In this document: positions 7,916-16,821 of the stretch, piece after piece | Layout: each line of letters opens with the position of its first letter | Position numbering within the stretch: position 1 is the stretch's first letter | Assembly: GCF_014695775.1 (NCBI RefSeq) | Contig: NZ_JACJOX010000048.1 | Coordinates: 1 to 35,606, forward strand | DNA: 35,606 nt | Origin: Leptolyngbya sp. FACHB-60 | GTDB taxonomy: Bacteria; Cyanobacteriota; Cyanobacteriia; Phormidesmidales; Phormidesmidaceae | Direction of reading: 5' to 3' | Notes under the pieces: generated by a model | Told to the model about the DNA's origin: nothing | The model's input: the letters and a program-made list of their open reading frames with translations, nothing else | Databases searched by the model: none | Translations under genes and position numbers: made by a program

Positions 7916-8986
7916 CTAGGCCTTAACGTCTAAACTTTCTAAGCTGATCTCCTCACCGCCAGGCTGGCGGGTGCTATCGACGATTTTTTTAACAAAGCTA
8001 GCCGTGGGTACGGCCAGCAGCAGCCCTAAAAACCCGGCAAATTTTGACCCAATTAGCAAAACCAGAATAATCATCGCCGGGTTTAACCCGGTGATGCCCC
8101 CCATCAAACGCGGTGCCACCAGATTGTCGTTAATCTGACCCAGCACGATCGCTACCCCCAACACCTTGAGGGCCAGCCAAACATCTTGAAAGGCCAGCAG
8201 CGTACTGATGCCCAGCACTGCCACCGTACCCCCAAAAGGGATAATGCTAATCAGGCCAATTACCAGACCAAACAGCAGACCAAAGGGCACCTTGAGCAGA
8301 ATGAGGGCCGTTGACTGGGCCACAGCCAAAATCAGCGCCAGGGTAGCCTGCCCCGAAAAATAGCCCTGAAAGCTGGGGCGCAGCGAACTGCGAATTTGCG
8401 CCTGCCAGCGGGCCGGCAACCAGCTGAGTAGACCTTCCCACAGGGGGTCGCCGTTGATAACCAGCAGAATTGCCAGTACAACGGTGATCAGCAAGTTAAG
8501 AGCACTGTCAAGGGTGCTGAGGGTAACGCTAATGGCCTGGGTGGTGGTCGCTTGCAGCGCGCTGGTGAGCTGATTGGCGGCTTCTACCGTCAGCTGATCG
8601 AGATCGATGGGCAGGTTTTGAAAGATGGTCCGATCTTCTAACAGTAGCAGCTGGGTTTTGGCCTGATCAATCCAGCCGGGCAGCCGTTCGGCAAAGTCGT
8701 TGAGCTGTTGCCACACCTGCGGCCCCAAGAAGACGACCAAAACAGTGGTGACCACACCGGCCAACACCACCACCAGAGCTACCGCTAAGCCTCTAGCTAA
8801 GCCCCGATTTTCTAGCCAGTCGATGGGGTAGTCGAGCAAAAAGGCGATCACGCTGGCAGTGATTGCAATACTGGTGGCGGGTTGCAAAATCCCTCCCAAC
8901 CAATACAGCAGCCACCCGTTGAGACAGATTAAGGGAAAGGCTAGGCCTGCGATCGCCCACTTAGGCAGCTGAGAAAAAGAGATCAT
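7916..8986 (-). CDS. AI-2E/PerM-family membrane permease
   Basis: 356 residues, typical length. Hydrophobic segments: two near the N-terminus (AIAGLAFPLICLNGWLLYWL; SIAITASVIAFLLDYPIDWL), a third (VALVVVLAGVVTTVLVVFLG), then a soluble helical stretch, then four or more segments in the C-terminal half including the glycine-rich FGLLFGLVIGLISIIPFGGT. Family members export small solutes; AI-2 is the substrate in only some cases. The ATG overlaps the stop of the upstream phosphoglucomutase-family gene by four bases (ATGA), implying translational coupling. Confidence 0.9.
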   Translation of the reverse strand: MISFSQLPKWAIAGLAFPLICLNGWLLYWLGGILQPATSIAITASVIAFLLDYPIDWLENRGLARGLAVALVVVLAGVVTTVLVVFLGPQVWQQLNDFAERLPGWIDQAKTQLLLLEDRTIFQNLPIDLDQLTVEAANQLTSALQATTTQAISVTLSTLDSALNLLITVVLAILLVINGDPLWEGLLSWLPARWQAQIRSSLRPSFQGYFSGQATLALILAVAQSTALILLKVPFGLLFGLVIGLISIIPFGGTVAVLGISTLLAFQDVWLALKVLGVAIVLGQINDNLVAPRLMGGITGLNPAMIILVLLIGSKFAGFLGLLLAVPTASFVKKIVDSTRQPGGEEISLESLDVKA

Positions 8987-10526
8987 AGGTGCCGTTCTAA
9001 CGCCGAAATATCTAGCTCGGCCAAAGAAACGAAAAAGTCTCTTAGGCGCTGCGTTATTTTAGCTACCCCGCCCGGCACATTCGACTCAATGTTGAGTGGC
9101 AGCACCGGATCATGCAGCGACAGTCGCAGCAAAAACCAGCCATTCTCATCGGGGGATTGGCAGGCCACCCGCACTCCCTCGTAGTTTTTGGGCACGATCG
9201 CCCAGTCGGGTTGAGTATCCACAAATGCTTGTAGCTGCTCAATCACCCCAGTGCCGTAGGGCTTAAAGTCGGTGGTCTTGATCTTGAGGCGAAATTCTTC
9301 ACTTTTCTGGGGTTCTTGCAGGGGGGCGATCAGGTCGGTGAGACGATTCCCCGCTAGGCGAGCCTTGGCTAGTTCTACCAATAGCTGGCTGACTAGGTAA
9401 GCTCGTCATCTAAGAAGTAATTCTCCTTCATGGCCCCGTGGCCTGAGGTTTCGATCGCTAGCCAGGCGGGCTGCCCCACCTCGTTGAGCCGCATCGCCTC
9501 ATTGATCACATTTTTGTAGCCTCGCTTAAAGCGATGGTGAACACCCCCCAGATCGCCCTCAATGAACTGGGTCAGCCCATCAGAGGTGATGGAGTCGGTG
9601 ACAATAGTGGTGCCGGGGTGCTCTTGCAACACGATTGCCGCAATCAGTGCAATCAGCCGGTTGCGGTTGAGTTCGCGCCCCTGGTGGTCAACCGCTGCGC
9701 CGCGATCGACATCAGTATCGAAGATAATGCCAAAATCGGCTTTGTGGGCCACCACTGCCTGGCAAATCGAGGCCATAGCAGCCGTATCTTCCGGGTTGGG
9801 CACATGGTTGGGAAAGGTGCCATCCGGGTCTAAGAACTGGCTGCCGGTGGTGTCTGCCCCCAGGGGTTCGAGCACCTGGCTGGCGTAAAACCCGCCCGCA
9901 CCGTTGCCCGCATCGACAATAATGTTGAGCCCATGCAGTGGTTGGTCAAAGTTTTCGGGATGGTTCACCGACTGGCGAATTTGCTGCACCAGGCCCGCCG
10001 CGTAGGCACCGATTAAGTCACGGCGTTCCACTGCGCCGGGGGTGGCTACCGTTGCAAAGTTGCCCTGTTCAGCCAATTCTAAAATGCGCGAAATATCCTT
10101 TTTGCCGAGGCCGCCCTGGCGGGTGAAAAACTTGAGGCCGTTGCGGTTGAAGGGCAGGTGGCTGGCGGTCATCATGATCGCGCCGTGGCAGGCAAACTCG
10201 GGCAGCACCGTGGCCATAAACATGGCCGGAGTCGAAGCCATGGCCACATCCATCACCCGACAGCCCAGGGAGGCCATGCCTTCAATGACGGCCTGCATCA
10301 ACGTGGGGCCAGAGAGGCGGCTGTCGCGACCCACAGCGATCGCCAATTCTGCCGCTGGAATGTTCAACTCTGAAGAGAGCCAGGTGGCAAAGGCTTTGCC
10401 CAGAATGGTGACCACCTCGGGGGTGAGGTTCACGGCCTGACCGGCAACCCCCTCTAGAGCAACGCCGCGAATGTCGGAGCCGTTTTGCAACGCGGCCCAG
10501 TTAATGGATGTGGTGGATGGGGGCAT
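8983..10526 (-). pseudogene. Phosphoglucomutase/phosphomannomutase family gene with a single-base frameshift
   Basis: Two frames read as one protein of about 514 residues, normal for the alpha-D-phosphohexomutase superfamily, which interconverts hexose 1- and 6-phosphates for glycogen and sugar-nucleotide synthesis. The first part (10526 to 9393) has the phosphoserine loop MMTASHLPFNRNGLKF (Ser122), the metal loop FDTDVDRGAAVD and the sugar-binding segment ETSGHGAMKENYFLDD. It then runs out as ELT-stop. Adding one G, so that GACGAGC at about 9401-9407 becomes GACGGAGC, restores DDGAYLVSQLLVEL and joins the second part (to 8983), which holds the phosphate-binding C-terminal domain. Either a sequencing error or a recent null mutation. 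Coupled downstream to the permease. Confidence 0.9.
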
Positions 10527-10691
10527 GGGGGGCGATCGCTCCTGCTGTTGTCCCCTTCACCATAAAAGCAGCCCCCGGTTTCCGCCGATTTCTTCAGCTT
10601 TTTTGCACCTGAGAGCGCTAAGTTCCAATCTACTGAGGCAGCTTCTTTTAAGGAAACCACTAAACTTGAAACAAGCCCATCGGTAACTGCT

Positions 10692-11255
10692 ATGGTCGCC
10701 TACTCCCAACCCTGGACTACCCGCGATCTGGCCGCCATGCCCGACGACGGCGGCTGGAAGCGCTACGAAATTGTCGACGGAGAACTCTACGTGACCCGTG
10801 CCCCCCACATTCGCCACCAGGGTGCAGCCGGAAAGCTGCACGTACGTCTAGAAAATTGGTCTGAGCAGACGGGGTTAGGCTCCGCTTTTCAAGCTCCAGG
10901 AGTGATCTTTACCCCTACAGACGCCGTGATTCCCGATGTGGTGTGGATTAGCCAAGCGCGCTTAGCAGATGGGATAGATGATGCTGGGCACCTCATTGTG
11001 GCTCCAGAGCTGATGGTGGAGGTGTTATCTCCCGGCGACCTCAACGAGCAGCGAGATAGAGAAGTTAAGCTGAAACTCTATTCGCGCTATGGGGTGCAGG
11101 AGTATTGGATTGTTAACTGGCAACTCAAAACCCTGGAAATCTATCGTCGCGCTGAAGCTCAGCTCCAGTTGGTCGGTACGCTCTTAGTTGACGACACGCT
11201 ATCGTCTCCGCTACTGCCAGGCTTTAATACTCCCATAGCTGAGATTTTTCGCTAA
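10692..11255 (+). CDS. Uma2-family protein (PD-(D/E)XK nuclease fold, DUF820)
   Basis: 187 residues, standard length. Core segments: YEIVDGELYVTRAP, VIPDVVWISQARL with the catalytic-type Asp, the Glu-containing APELMVEVLSPGDLNEQRDREVKLKLYSRYGVQEYWIV (Asp, E-x-K and conserved Tyr), and a C-terminal SSPLLPGFNTPIAEIF. The family is greatly expanded in cyanobacteria and has a restriction-endonuclease-like fold; its biological role is unsettled. It stands alone, divergent from the phosphohexomutase gene. Confidence 0.92.
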   Translation: MVAYSQPWTTRDLAAMPDDGGWKRYEIVDGELYVTRAPHIRHQGAAGKLHVRLENWSEQTGLGSAFQAPGVIFTPTDAVIPDVVWISQARLADGIDDAGHLIVAPELMVEVLSPGDLNEQRDREVKLKLYSRYGVQEYWIVNWQLKTLEIYRRAEAQLQLVGTLLVDDTLSSPLLPGFNTPIAEIFR

Positions 11256-11336
11256 GCCAGCACTACCTTCAATTTTATGGGGGCAATCAAAACCTCTTTA
11301 CCGCCGATAGCAGGGTGAAGTGCGGCGAGCAACTAG

Positions 11337-11711
11337 CTACCAGAGGTTCTTGCCGTCGATAACCTCGACAGGCGCTGCGGCTGCATCGAAGTTTTCGAAC
11401 AGACGCGCATTGACGCCGATGCGGCGGGTGCTTTTGTCCCAACTTCCGTCTAGTTCAAAAGCTGGGCTATCGGAGAACGTGGTACATCCGCAATGAGCGC
11501 AAAAGTGATGCGCCACAAGTTTCGTATTCCAGCAATAAGTCGCATCGTCAGTTGATGGTGTTGTCACTTGAAACTGACTAGGCTGGTAGTACGCCCATAA
11601 CGCGCCGCGTTTAGAACATAAGGAACAAGTGCACCGAGTAAGTTTCGCCGGAATATCGCCTTCAATGCGAAAGGCAATCTTCCCACAGTGGCAGCTTCCC
11701 ATGATCGTCAT
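11337..11711 (-). CDS. GFA (glutathione-dependent formaldehyde-activating)-like zinc protein
   Basis: 124 residues. Cysteine pattern GSCHCGK (Cys7, Cys9), RCTCSLCSKRGALWAY (Cys27, Cys29, Cys32) and HHFCAHCGCTTF provides the two zinc sites of the GFA/CENP-V fold. Many family members are annotated as formaldehyde-glutathione activating, but activity is proven in few. AGGAG precedes the ATG. It is a single gene between Uma2 and the aminopeptidase, and its loose thiol theme matches other genes in the window. Confidence 0.9.
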   Translation of the reverse strand: MTIMGSCHCGKIAFRIEGDIPAKLTRCTCSLCSKRGALWAYYQPSQFQVTTPSTDDATYCWNTKLVAHHFCAHCGCTTFSDSPAFELDGSWDKSTRRIGVNARLFENFDAAAAPVEVIDGKNLW

Positions 11712-11777
11712 GTATTCTCTCCTCTCTTTGCAAATTTACAAACGTGTATGAGCTGCAAAGGCAATGACAGCACCTGA

Positions 11778-14393
11778 TCACTTCGTTTTCGCTTCTAAGG
11801 TTTCGAGACGGCTCTTGAGGTCTTGGTTAGATTTTTTCAAATCATCCAACTCTTGGCGCAGTTTTTCCACCGCTTTGTCTTTGCCGATCGCTTTCTGAAC
11901 AGCCTGCACAGCTTCCTGGGCGCGGCGGCGCACGCGGCCATCGGGGGTATGGTCAGCCAGGCTTTGCAGAATGCCCATTGCCCGCCCAGTCTCTATGCCG
12001 CTCAGACCCGACACTGCCGACACCTGGGTGAGAAAGAACGATTCACTGGCAATGGTTTCCAGCCGATCTAAGATGCGCTCTACGTTGGGTTTGCTCTGAC
12101 CTTTAGAGATGGCCCCAAGGGAGCGAATTGCCGCCAAACGCAGGGCCTGGGGAACGCCAGATTCGGTGTACTGGAGCAGCAGATCGAGCGCATCTTTGGA
12201 GGATTTGAACTGGCTAAGGGCTGCGATCGCCCCCGACCTGACCGTCTCATTCCACCCCTGGCGCTCTTTGAGAATGCTCTCTAGTAGCTTGAGGGTTTTC
12301 TTGTCTTTCGCTTTGCCGTTGAGGTCGGCGGCTCCGACTTTGCCGAGGGAGCGAATGGCGGCGGCTTCGACGTAGTAGCTAGGGTCGCCTTGTTCTGCGA
12401 TCGCCTTTAGCGCCCTGTAGCTCTCAATGGTTTTAATATCACCAAGGGATTCCACCACGGCGCGGCGGACGCGGGCTTCGGGGTCGTCGAGTCCTTTGAG
12501 CAATCCCTCGACGGCTTGATCGAGCTTCACAGAGGCCAGTTGTTCAGCCACTTCGGCGCGCACGCCCCAGAAAGGTTCGTCAGTAAGGGCGACGCTTAGG
12601 GCAGTAACGGCTTCGAGGTTGCCTTTTTTAGCCAGGGCGATCGCCGCTTCAATCCGCGAGAGGGGGTCGGGGTCGTGCTTGAGCTGAGCCTTGAGTTCAG
12701 CCACCGGATACTCTAGCTCGACAGTTTTGAGGGTGTGATTGCCCACGTCAAAGCTAACAAAGTCGGGCTTTTTCTCTAGGGGGAAAAACAGCGCCTGCTC
12801 GCGCTCGTGGATGCGCACGGTAAAAGGTTTGACTTCAGCTTGGACAGCGTTTTCTGAATCCAGGTAGCCAAAGCCGATGGGAATTTTTAGGTCAAACAGG
12901 CCGCTGGTGCTGCTGGTGTCACCGTCTTTGGCCTGGGTTTGGGTGACGGTGACTTTGGCCAGGTTGCTGTCGCCATCCCAGCTGTAGGCCACTTTGTAGT
13001 CGGGGTGGCCGCCGCGCAGCACGTACTGATCAAACAGGGGTCGCAGATTGCGGCCGGTAGCTTTGTCGATCGCCCGCAGCAGGTCGATGGTTTCCACCGT
13101 TTGATGGGCGTTGTTTTGCACAAAGGTGTGAATCGCTTTCCAGAACAGAACATCGCCCAGCTCGGCGCGAATCATGTGGTAGACGCAGGCCCCTTTTTCG
13201 TAGATGTGGCGGTCATACAGCTCGATCGCCTCCCGATAGACGTGGGTGACCATGGGGCGGCGGTAGCGGCTCTTGTCTTCGTTTAGGTAGCTGCGGGCCT
13301 CGCCCAGGCGATAGTAGGCGGCCTCGTCGGGGCCATACTCCTGCTCGGTCCACATCACTTCGGAGTAGGTAGCCATGCCCTCTTTCACCCAGGCGTGGCT
13401 CCAGTGGTTGATCACCAGCAGGTCGCCAAACCATTGGTGGGCTAGCTCATGGACGACCAGGGATTCAGAGCTGCGATTGTCGATCGCAGCGCGTTCATCC
13501 AGCAGGCAGCGATCGGTGAGAATCGTCACTGACGTGTTTTCCATGCCGCCAAAGATGAAGTCGGCGGCACACACCTGGGCGTACTTAGGAAAGGCGTAGC
13601 GGTAGCCGTACTTTTCGCTCAAGAATTCCACCATGCGGGGCGTTTTGCCCATGGTGATCTGGCCCTGGTCTTGGCGGCCTTTCTCGACGTAGTAGGTAAT
13701 GGGGATGTCTTGCCACAGGTCTTGAATGACGTCGAACTCGCCTATGGCCAGGGCCATGAGGTAGGTAGGGTGCACCTGCTGCTGGTGCCAGTGGTAGATT
13801 TTCTGGTCGCCGTCTTCTTTGGTGTCTACCAGTTCGCCGTTAGAAACCACCTGGTAGGCGGCGGGCACTCGTACCTTAATCTCTGAGGTCGAGAGCATGC
13901 CCGGATAGTCGAAGCAGGGAAACCAGAACCGCGAGTCTTCGTCTTCGCCCTGGGTCCACACCTGCACGGGTTTGTCGGGGTAGTGCTGGTCGGGGCCGAT
14001 GAAGTAGATGCCGCGCTCGGGTTTGACCAGGCGATAGGCGATCGCTACTGTAAAGCACTCTCCTGCCACCGTCGGCTGTTTTAGCCGCACTACTAGCTGT
14101 TCGCCGTCGTAGTCAAAATCTTGCTCAGCAGTGCCCACCGTGACCGACTCAATCTGCTGATTCACCGCATCCAGCTTCAGGCTGTCGATGCCGTCGCGCA
14201 CCGGATTGATGCGAATTTCGCAGATGCCCTCGCAGATGTGCTGCTCCAGGTCTAGCTTCAGATCTAACGCGATGTGCTCTACCTGGCCAGGGCGATCGGG
14301 GTTGTAGTGGGGTTTGGCCCCCGGCATTTCAAACGACTTGTGGCCGTTGTTGTCGTCCTGCAAGATCCGAAATGTGCGGCGGGCGGTGGACAT
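11778..14393 (-). CDS. M1-family zinc aminopeptidase with HEAT-repeat C-terminus
   Basis: 871 residues. N-terminal beta-sandwich domain (residues ~30-220), then the exopeptidase motif GGMENTSVT (~280) and the zinc motif HELAHQWFGD (~314) with the downstream Glu in WVKEGMATYSEVMW. It removes N-terminal residues from peptides. The C-terminal ~270 residues are HEAT/PBS-lyase-type helical repeats (for example DDPEARVRRAVVESLGDI, DPSYYVEAAAIRSLGKVG), and the last 30 form a charged coiled coil (VEKLRQELDDLKKSNQDLK). The HEAT tail replaces the usual ERAP-like domain, as in CPSAPEP-type enzymes. Monocistronic. Confidence 0.94.
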   Translation of the reverse strand: MSTARRTFRILQDDNNGHKSFEMPGAKPHYNPDRPGQVEHIALDLKLDLEQHICEGICEIRINPVRDGIDSLKLDAVNQQIESVTVGTAEQDFDYDGEQLVVRLKQPTVAGECFTVAIAYRLVKPERGIYFIGPDQHYPDKPVQVWTQGEDEDSRFWFPCFDYPGMLSTSEIKVRVPAAYQVVSNGELVDTKEDGDQKIYHWHQQQVHPTYLMALAIGEFDVIQDLWQDIPITYYVEKGRQDQGQITMGKTPRMVEFLSEKYGYRYAFPKYAQVCAADFIFGGMENTSVTILTDRCLLDERAAIDNRSSESLVVHELAHQWFGDLLVINHWSHAWVKEGMATYSEVMWTEQEYGPDEAAYYRLGEARSYLNEDKSRYRRPMVTHVYREAIELYDRHIYEKGACVYHMIRAELGDVLFWKAIHTFVQNNAHQTVETIDLLRAIDKATGRNLRPLFDQYVLRGGHPDYKVAYSWDGDSNLAKVTVTQTQAKDGDTSSTSGLFDLKIPIGFGYLDSENAVQAEVKPFTVRIHEREQALFFPLEKKPDFVSFDVGNHTLKTVELEYPVAELKAQLKHDPDPLSRIEAAIALAKKGNLEAVTALSVALTDEPFWGVRAEVAEQLASVKLDQAVEGLLKGLDDPEARVRRAVVESLGDIKTIESYRALKAIAEQGDPSYYVEAAAIRSLGKVGAADLNGKAKDKKTLKLLESILKERQGWNETVRSGAIAALSQFKSSKDALDLLLQYTESGVPQALRLAAIRSLGAISKGQSKPNVERILDRLETIASESFFLTQVSAVSGLSGIETGRAMGILQSLADHTPDGRVRRRAQEAVQAVQKAIGKDKAVEKLRQELDDLKKSNQDLKSRLETLEAKTK

Positions 14394-14531
14394 GGGCGCA
14401 ATAAACCTTTTGGTGACGTTAAAGCTTCAGAGCCAAGGCACAGTGCTACCGAGCTGCACACACCTTGGGCCAGACAGTCTAACCCTGACTGACATAAAGC
14501 CATCCTACTCTGAAACGTCTAAAACGTAGTC

Positions 14532-14561
14532 AGATTGACATTGCTTAAGCAATGTCAATCT
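14532..14561. repeat. Perfect 30-bp palindrome
   Basis: Arms agattgacattgc and gcaatgtcaatct flank TTAA, itself palindromic, so all 30 bases are self-complementary. It lies between the aminopeptidase start and the 21-bp repeat locus. No U-tract follows on either strand. It could end transcription of the repeat ORF or be a protein-binding site. Confidence 0.7.
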
Positions 14562-15076
14562 ATGGGCAACAGTCGGATAAGGGATGGGAAATTTATCTCG
14601 AAACGCCAAGCGTTTGCTCCAAGCATTGAGTCATCTGCTCGAAACGCCGATTCTTTCGCTCGAAGTCCCGAGTAAATTTCTCTGAACACCGAGTCTTTTA
14701 CTCTGAACGCCGAGTTATTTCCTCTAAACACCGAGTCTTTTGCCCTGGACACCGAGTATTTTTCTCCAAGTCCCAAGTTGTTTTCTCTGGATGCCGAGTC
14801 TTTTGCTCTGAACGCCGAGTTATTTTTTCTAGATCCCAAGCTATTTTCTCTGGATGCCGAGTCTTTTGCTCCAAACGCCGTGTTTTTAGAGCCAATGTTC
14901 GATCTGCTAACTGCGATCGCCGATCGCCCAACTGCCCAACTCACAAAACCCTGCTTTGAAACCGGTATTGGGTAGGGAGCATTGCAGTGCCATACCCCTA
15001 CCGCCGAGTCAGTCAGCCGCTCGGTGCAGAAAACGGCTCTGCCCAAAGTGGGATTTGTGTCATGAACCGTCATCAT
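14555..15076 (-). CDS. Possible heptad-repeat hypothetical protein encoded by a 21-bp tandem repeat
   Basis: A reading frame of about 173 residues from the ATG at 15076; the longest reading begins three codons earlier at a TTG. The first ~60 residues are non-repetitive. Residues ~65-160 consist of heptads of the type AFRAKDS / ASRENNL / VFRGNNS, rich in Arg, Lys, Ser and Asn, made directly by the 21-bp DNA repeat. The same DNA on the plus strand also reads as heptads (SLDAESF type) but is interrupted by a TAA. No Shine-Dalgarno or family was recognised. The open frame may simply result from a 21-bp period free of stops, so coding status is uncertain. Confidence 0.35.
   Translation of the reverse strand: MMTVHDTNPTLGRAVFCTERLTDSAVGVWHCNAPYPIPVSKQGFVSWAVGRSAIAVSRSNIGSKNTAFGAKDSASRENSLGSRKNNSAFRAKDSASRENNLGLGEKYSVSRAKDSVFRGNNSAFRVKDSVFREIYSGLRAKESAFRADDSMLGANAWRFEINFPSLIRLLPID
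14590..14882. repeat. Tandem 21-bp minisatellite, 14 degenerate units
   Basis: Fourteen consecutive units, thirteen of 21 bp and one of 20 bp, each ending in a variant of gccgag or cccaag after a T-rich half (tcttttgctc, ttattttttc, ctattttctc). Alternate units are more alike than adjacent ones in part of the array (gccgag units alternating with cccaag units), which suggests a 42-bp higher-order duplication. The non-repetitive flank to the right contains overlapping GCGATCGC sites. Confidence 0.85.
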
Positions 15077-15262
15077 CACTGACAAAGTTTCCTACTATCA
15101 AAGAGCAAGAGCTTAAATTGAAAACCTCGATCTAAGCAGCGCTGTAAGTTGTGTTTTAGCAATAGCCCAACGCGCCATCGGGGTTAGCTTCAGTGTGGCA
15201 GGCTGCTCCATAACAGCACCCTGCGATCGCCCCCGTTACAGTACTGTTTAGACCCTAAAATT

Positions 15263-15658
15263 ATGCCTACCTTAAACTCCCAACAAGAAAAAACGCTGAC
15301 GGCCTTTATAACCGCTCTGGGTCAGCAAGACAACGCATTGCCAGAGGGACTGCAAAAACAGCTTCACGCCATTGGCCAAAATCTAGAAGCTCGAATTTTG
15401 GAACTGCCTGCGATCGCAGCTAGCCTACCGAACCTAAACCAGGCTTACCAAACGGCTCTATCCGATACCCAAGGCAACACAGGCACACCGGCTGCCACCT
15501 TTGCTTCTAGCACCAATCAATCCGATAGCGACAAACAGTTCAATCGCGCTGTGGATATTCTTACTGCTGACGACCCGGTTCAAGCGGCTCGGCGCAGCAA
15601 AGCCTCGCTGGGACAAATTGCTTCAAATCCGCTGAAGCGGCTCTTTAGCAGAGGTTAA
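15263..15658 (+). CDS. Hypothetical protein, probably cyanobacterial
   Basis: 131 residues, not recognised. The N-terminal ~70 residues are predicted amphipathic helices (TLTAFITALGQQD, GLQKQLHAIGQNLEARILEL). A Ser/Thr/Ala-rich linker follows (~75-92), then a basic helical tail ending NPLKRLFSRG. No signal peptide or membrane segment. It lies 70 bases upstream of the ferredoxin/metallo-beta-lactamase gene on the same strand and may be cotranscribed. Codon use looks like its neighbours. Confidence 0.7.
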   Translation: MPTLNSQQEKTLTAFITALGQQDNALPEGLQKQLHAIGQNLEARILELPAIAASLPNLNQAYQTALSDTQGNTGTPAATFASSTNQSDSDKQFNRAVDILTADDPVQAARRSKASLGQIASNPLKRLFSRG

Positions 15659-15728
15659 CTCTGTTTACACGCTGACCCACAACTGCCTATTCCCAGCGAT
15701 AGACTCAACCTATTGATGGGTAATAACT

Positions 15729-16601
15729 ATGGCTCACCTCACCGCCCGCCGACCCCAAAACGTAGACGGCGATATCTACGTCGATAGCTCCTGCATCGAC
15801 TGCGACACCTGCCGCTGGATGGCCCCCGACATCTTTAGCCGCGACGATGAGCAGTCGGCAGTCTTTCATCAGCCCCAAACAGAGGCCGAGCGGCTGGCCG
15901 CACTGCAAGCGGTGCTGGCCTGCCCCACGGCCTCTATTGGTACCGTTGAGCCGCCCAAAGATATGAAGGCGGCCCAGGCCAGTTTCCCTATTTCCATCAC
16001 TGAGAACGTTTACCACTGCGGCTACCACTCCGAAAAGTCTTACGGGGCGGCCAGCTATCTTATTCGGCGGCCCGAGGGCAACGTGTTGGTCGACTCGCCC
16101 CGCTTTGCTGCTCCCCTGGTTAAGCAGCTCGAAGCCCTGGGCGGTGTGCGCTACCTCTACCTCACCCACCAGGATGATGTGGCCGACCATCAGCAGTTTC
16201 ATGAGCGGTTTGGATGCGATCGCATCCTCCACGCCGACGACATCGGCTCTGGCACCGCCTCGGTAGAAATTCAGCTCAAAGGCACTGACTCGGTCGAACT
16301 AGCGTCCGACTTGACGATTATTCCAGTTCCAGGACACACCAAGGGGCATACGGTACTGCTGTACGGCGATCGCGTCCTCTTCACTGGCGATCATCTGGCT
16401 TGGTCGGTGCGGCTGCATCAGCTTCACGCCTTTCGCTCCGTCTGCTGGTACTCCTGGCCTGAGCAAATCAAATCGATGGAAAAACTAGCCGCCTACGACT
16501 TTGAGTGGGTGCTGCCCGGCCACGGTCGCCGCCACCACGCCGACAAAGCCACCATGCGCCAGCACATGCAAAAATGCCTGGACTGGATGAAAGCGCAGTA
16601 G
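15729..16601 (+). CDS. Ferredoxin domain fused to a metallo-beta-lactamase-fold hydrolase
   Basis: 290 residues. Residues 1-70 form a single-cluster [4Fe-4S] ferredoxin: CIDCDTC (Cys22, Cys25, Cys28) and the distal ACPT (Cys65). Residues ~85-290 form a metallo-beta-lactamase fold: THQDDVADH (146-154), PGHTKGHT (His203), TGDH (Asp221) and PGHGRRHH near residue 263. The usual THxHxDH second His is replaced by Asp, so one metal site is altered and may suit iron or a different substrate. The fusion implies electron transfer linked to the hydrolase-fold site. The substrate is unknown; hydroxyacylglutathione-hydrolase-like is the nearest annotation. Confidence 0.9.
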   Translation: MAHLTARRPQNVDGDIYVDSSCIDCDTCRWMAPDIFSRDDEQSAVFHQPQTEAERLAALQAVLACPTASIGTVEPPKDMKAAQASFPISITENVYHCGYHSEKSYGAASYLIRRPEGNVLVDSPRFAAPLVKQLEALGGVRYLYLTHQDDVADHQQFHERFGCDRILHADDIGSGTASVEIQLKGTDSVELASDLTIIPVPGHTKGHTVLLYGDRVLFTGDHLAWSVRLHQLHAFRSVCWYSWPEQIKSMEKLAAYDFEWVLPGHGRRHHADKATMRQHMQKCLDWMKAQ

Positions 16602-16670
16602 AGATGGGGATGGTCGTAGGGAGAGAACCGACCGCGATCGCAGTCTCAGTAGATTGAAAAGTCCCTGCTA

Positions 16671-16752
16671 GCCCTCTCCCCTAGCCCCTCTCTCAGGGAG
16701 GAGAGGGGAGCCAGGAAGCCTTTCAAAGGCCCTCTCCCAAGCTGGGAGAGGG
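16671..16752. repeat. Intergenic CCCTCTCCC/GGGAGAGGG inverted-repeat element
   Basis: A mosaic of pyrimidine-rich and purine-rich blocks forming two hairpins, the second being ccctctccca / tgggagaggg (16730-16739, 16743-16752) with a 3-base loop. Elements of this composition are commonly dispersed between genes in cyanobacteria (from memory, not a search). It lies between the convergent metallo-beta-lactamase and TM2 genes. Confidence 0.6.
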
Positions 16753-16821
16753 ATTTAGGGTGTAGCTTGCTTCCCGTAGGGTGGGCTAGATCTCGTCAGG
16801 CGAGATTGTTCTACTGAGTCT

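Noticed and set aside
14778..14975. Plus-strand frame over the 21-bp repeat as a coding gene
   Set aside because: A stop codon interrupts the heptad frame further upstream and no start signals are present; the minus frame is longer though also uncertain.
16790..16806. Short hairpin atctcg/cgagat downstream of the TM2 gene as a terminator
   Set aside because: Only six base pairs and no U-tract.
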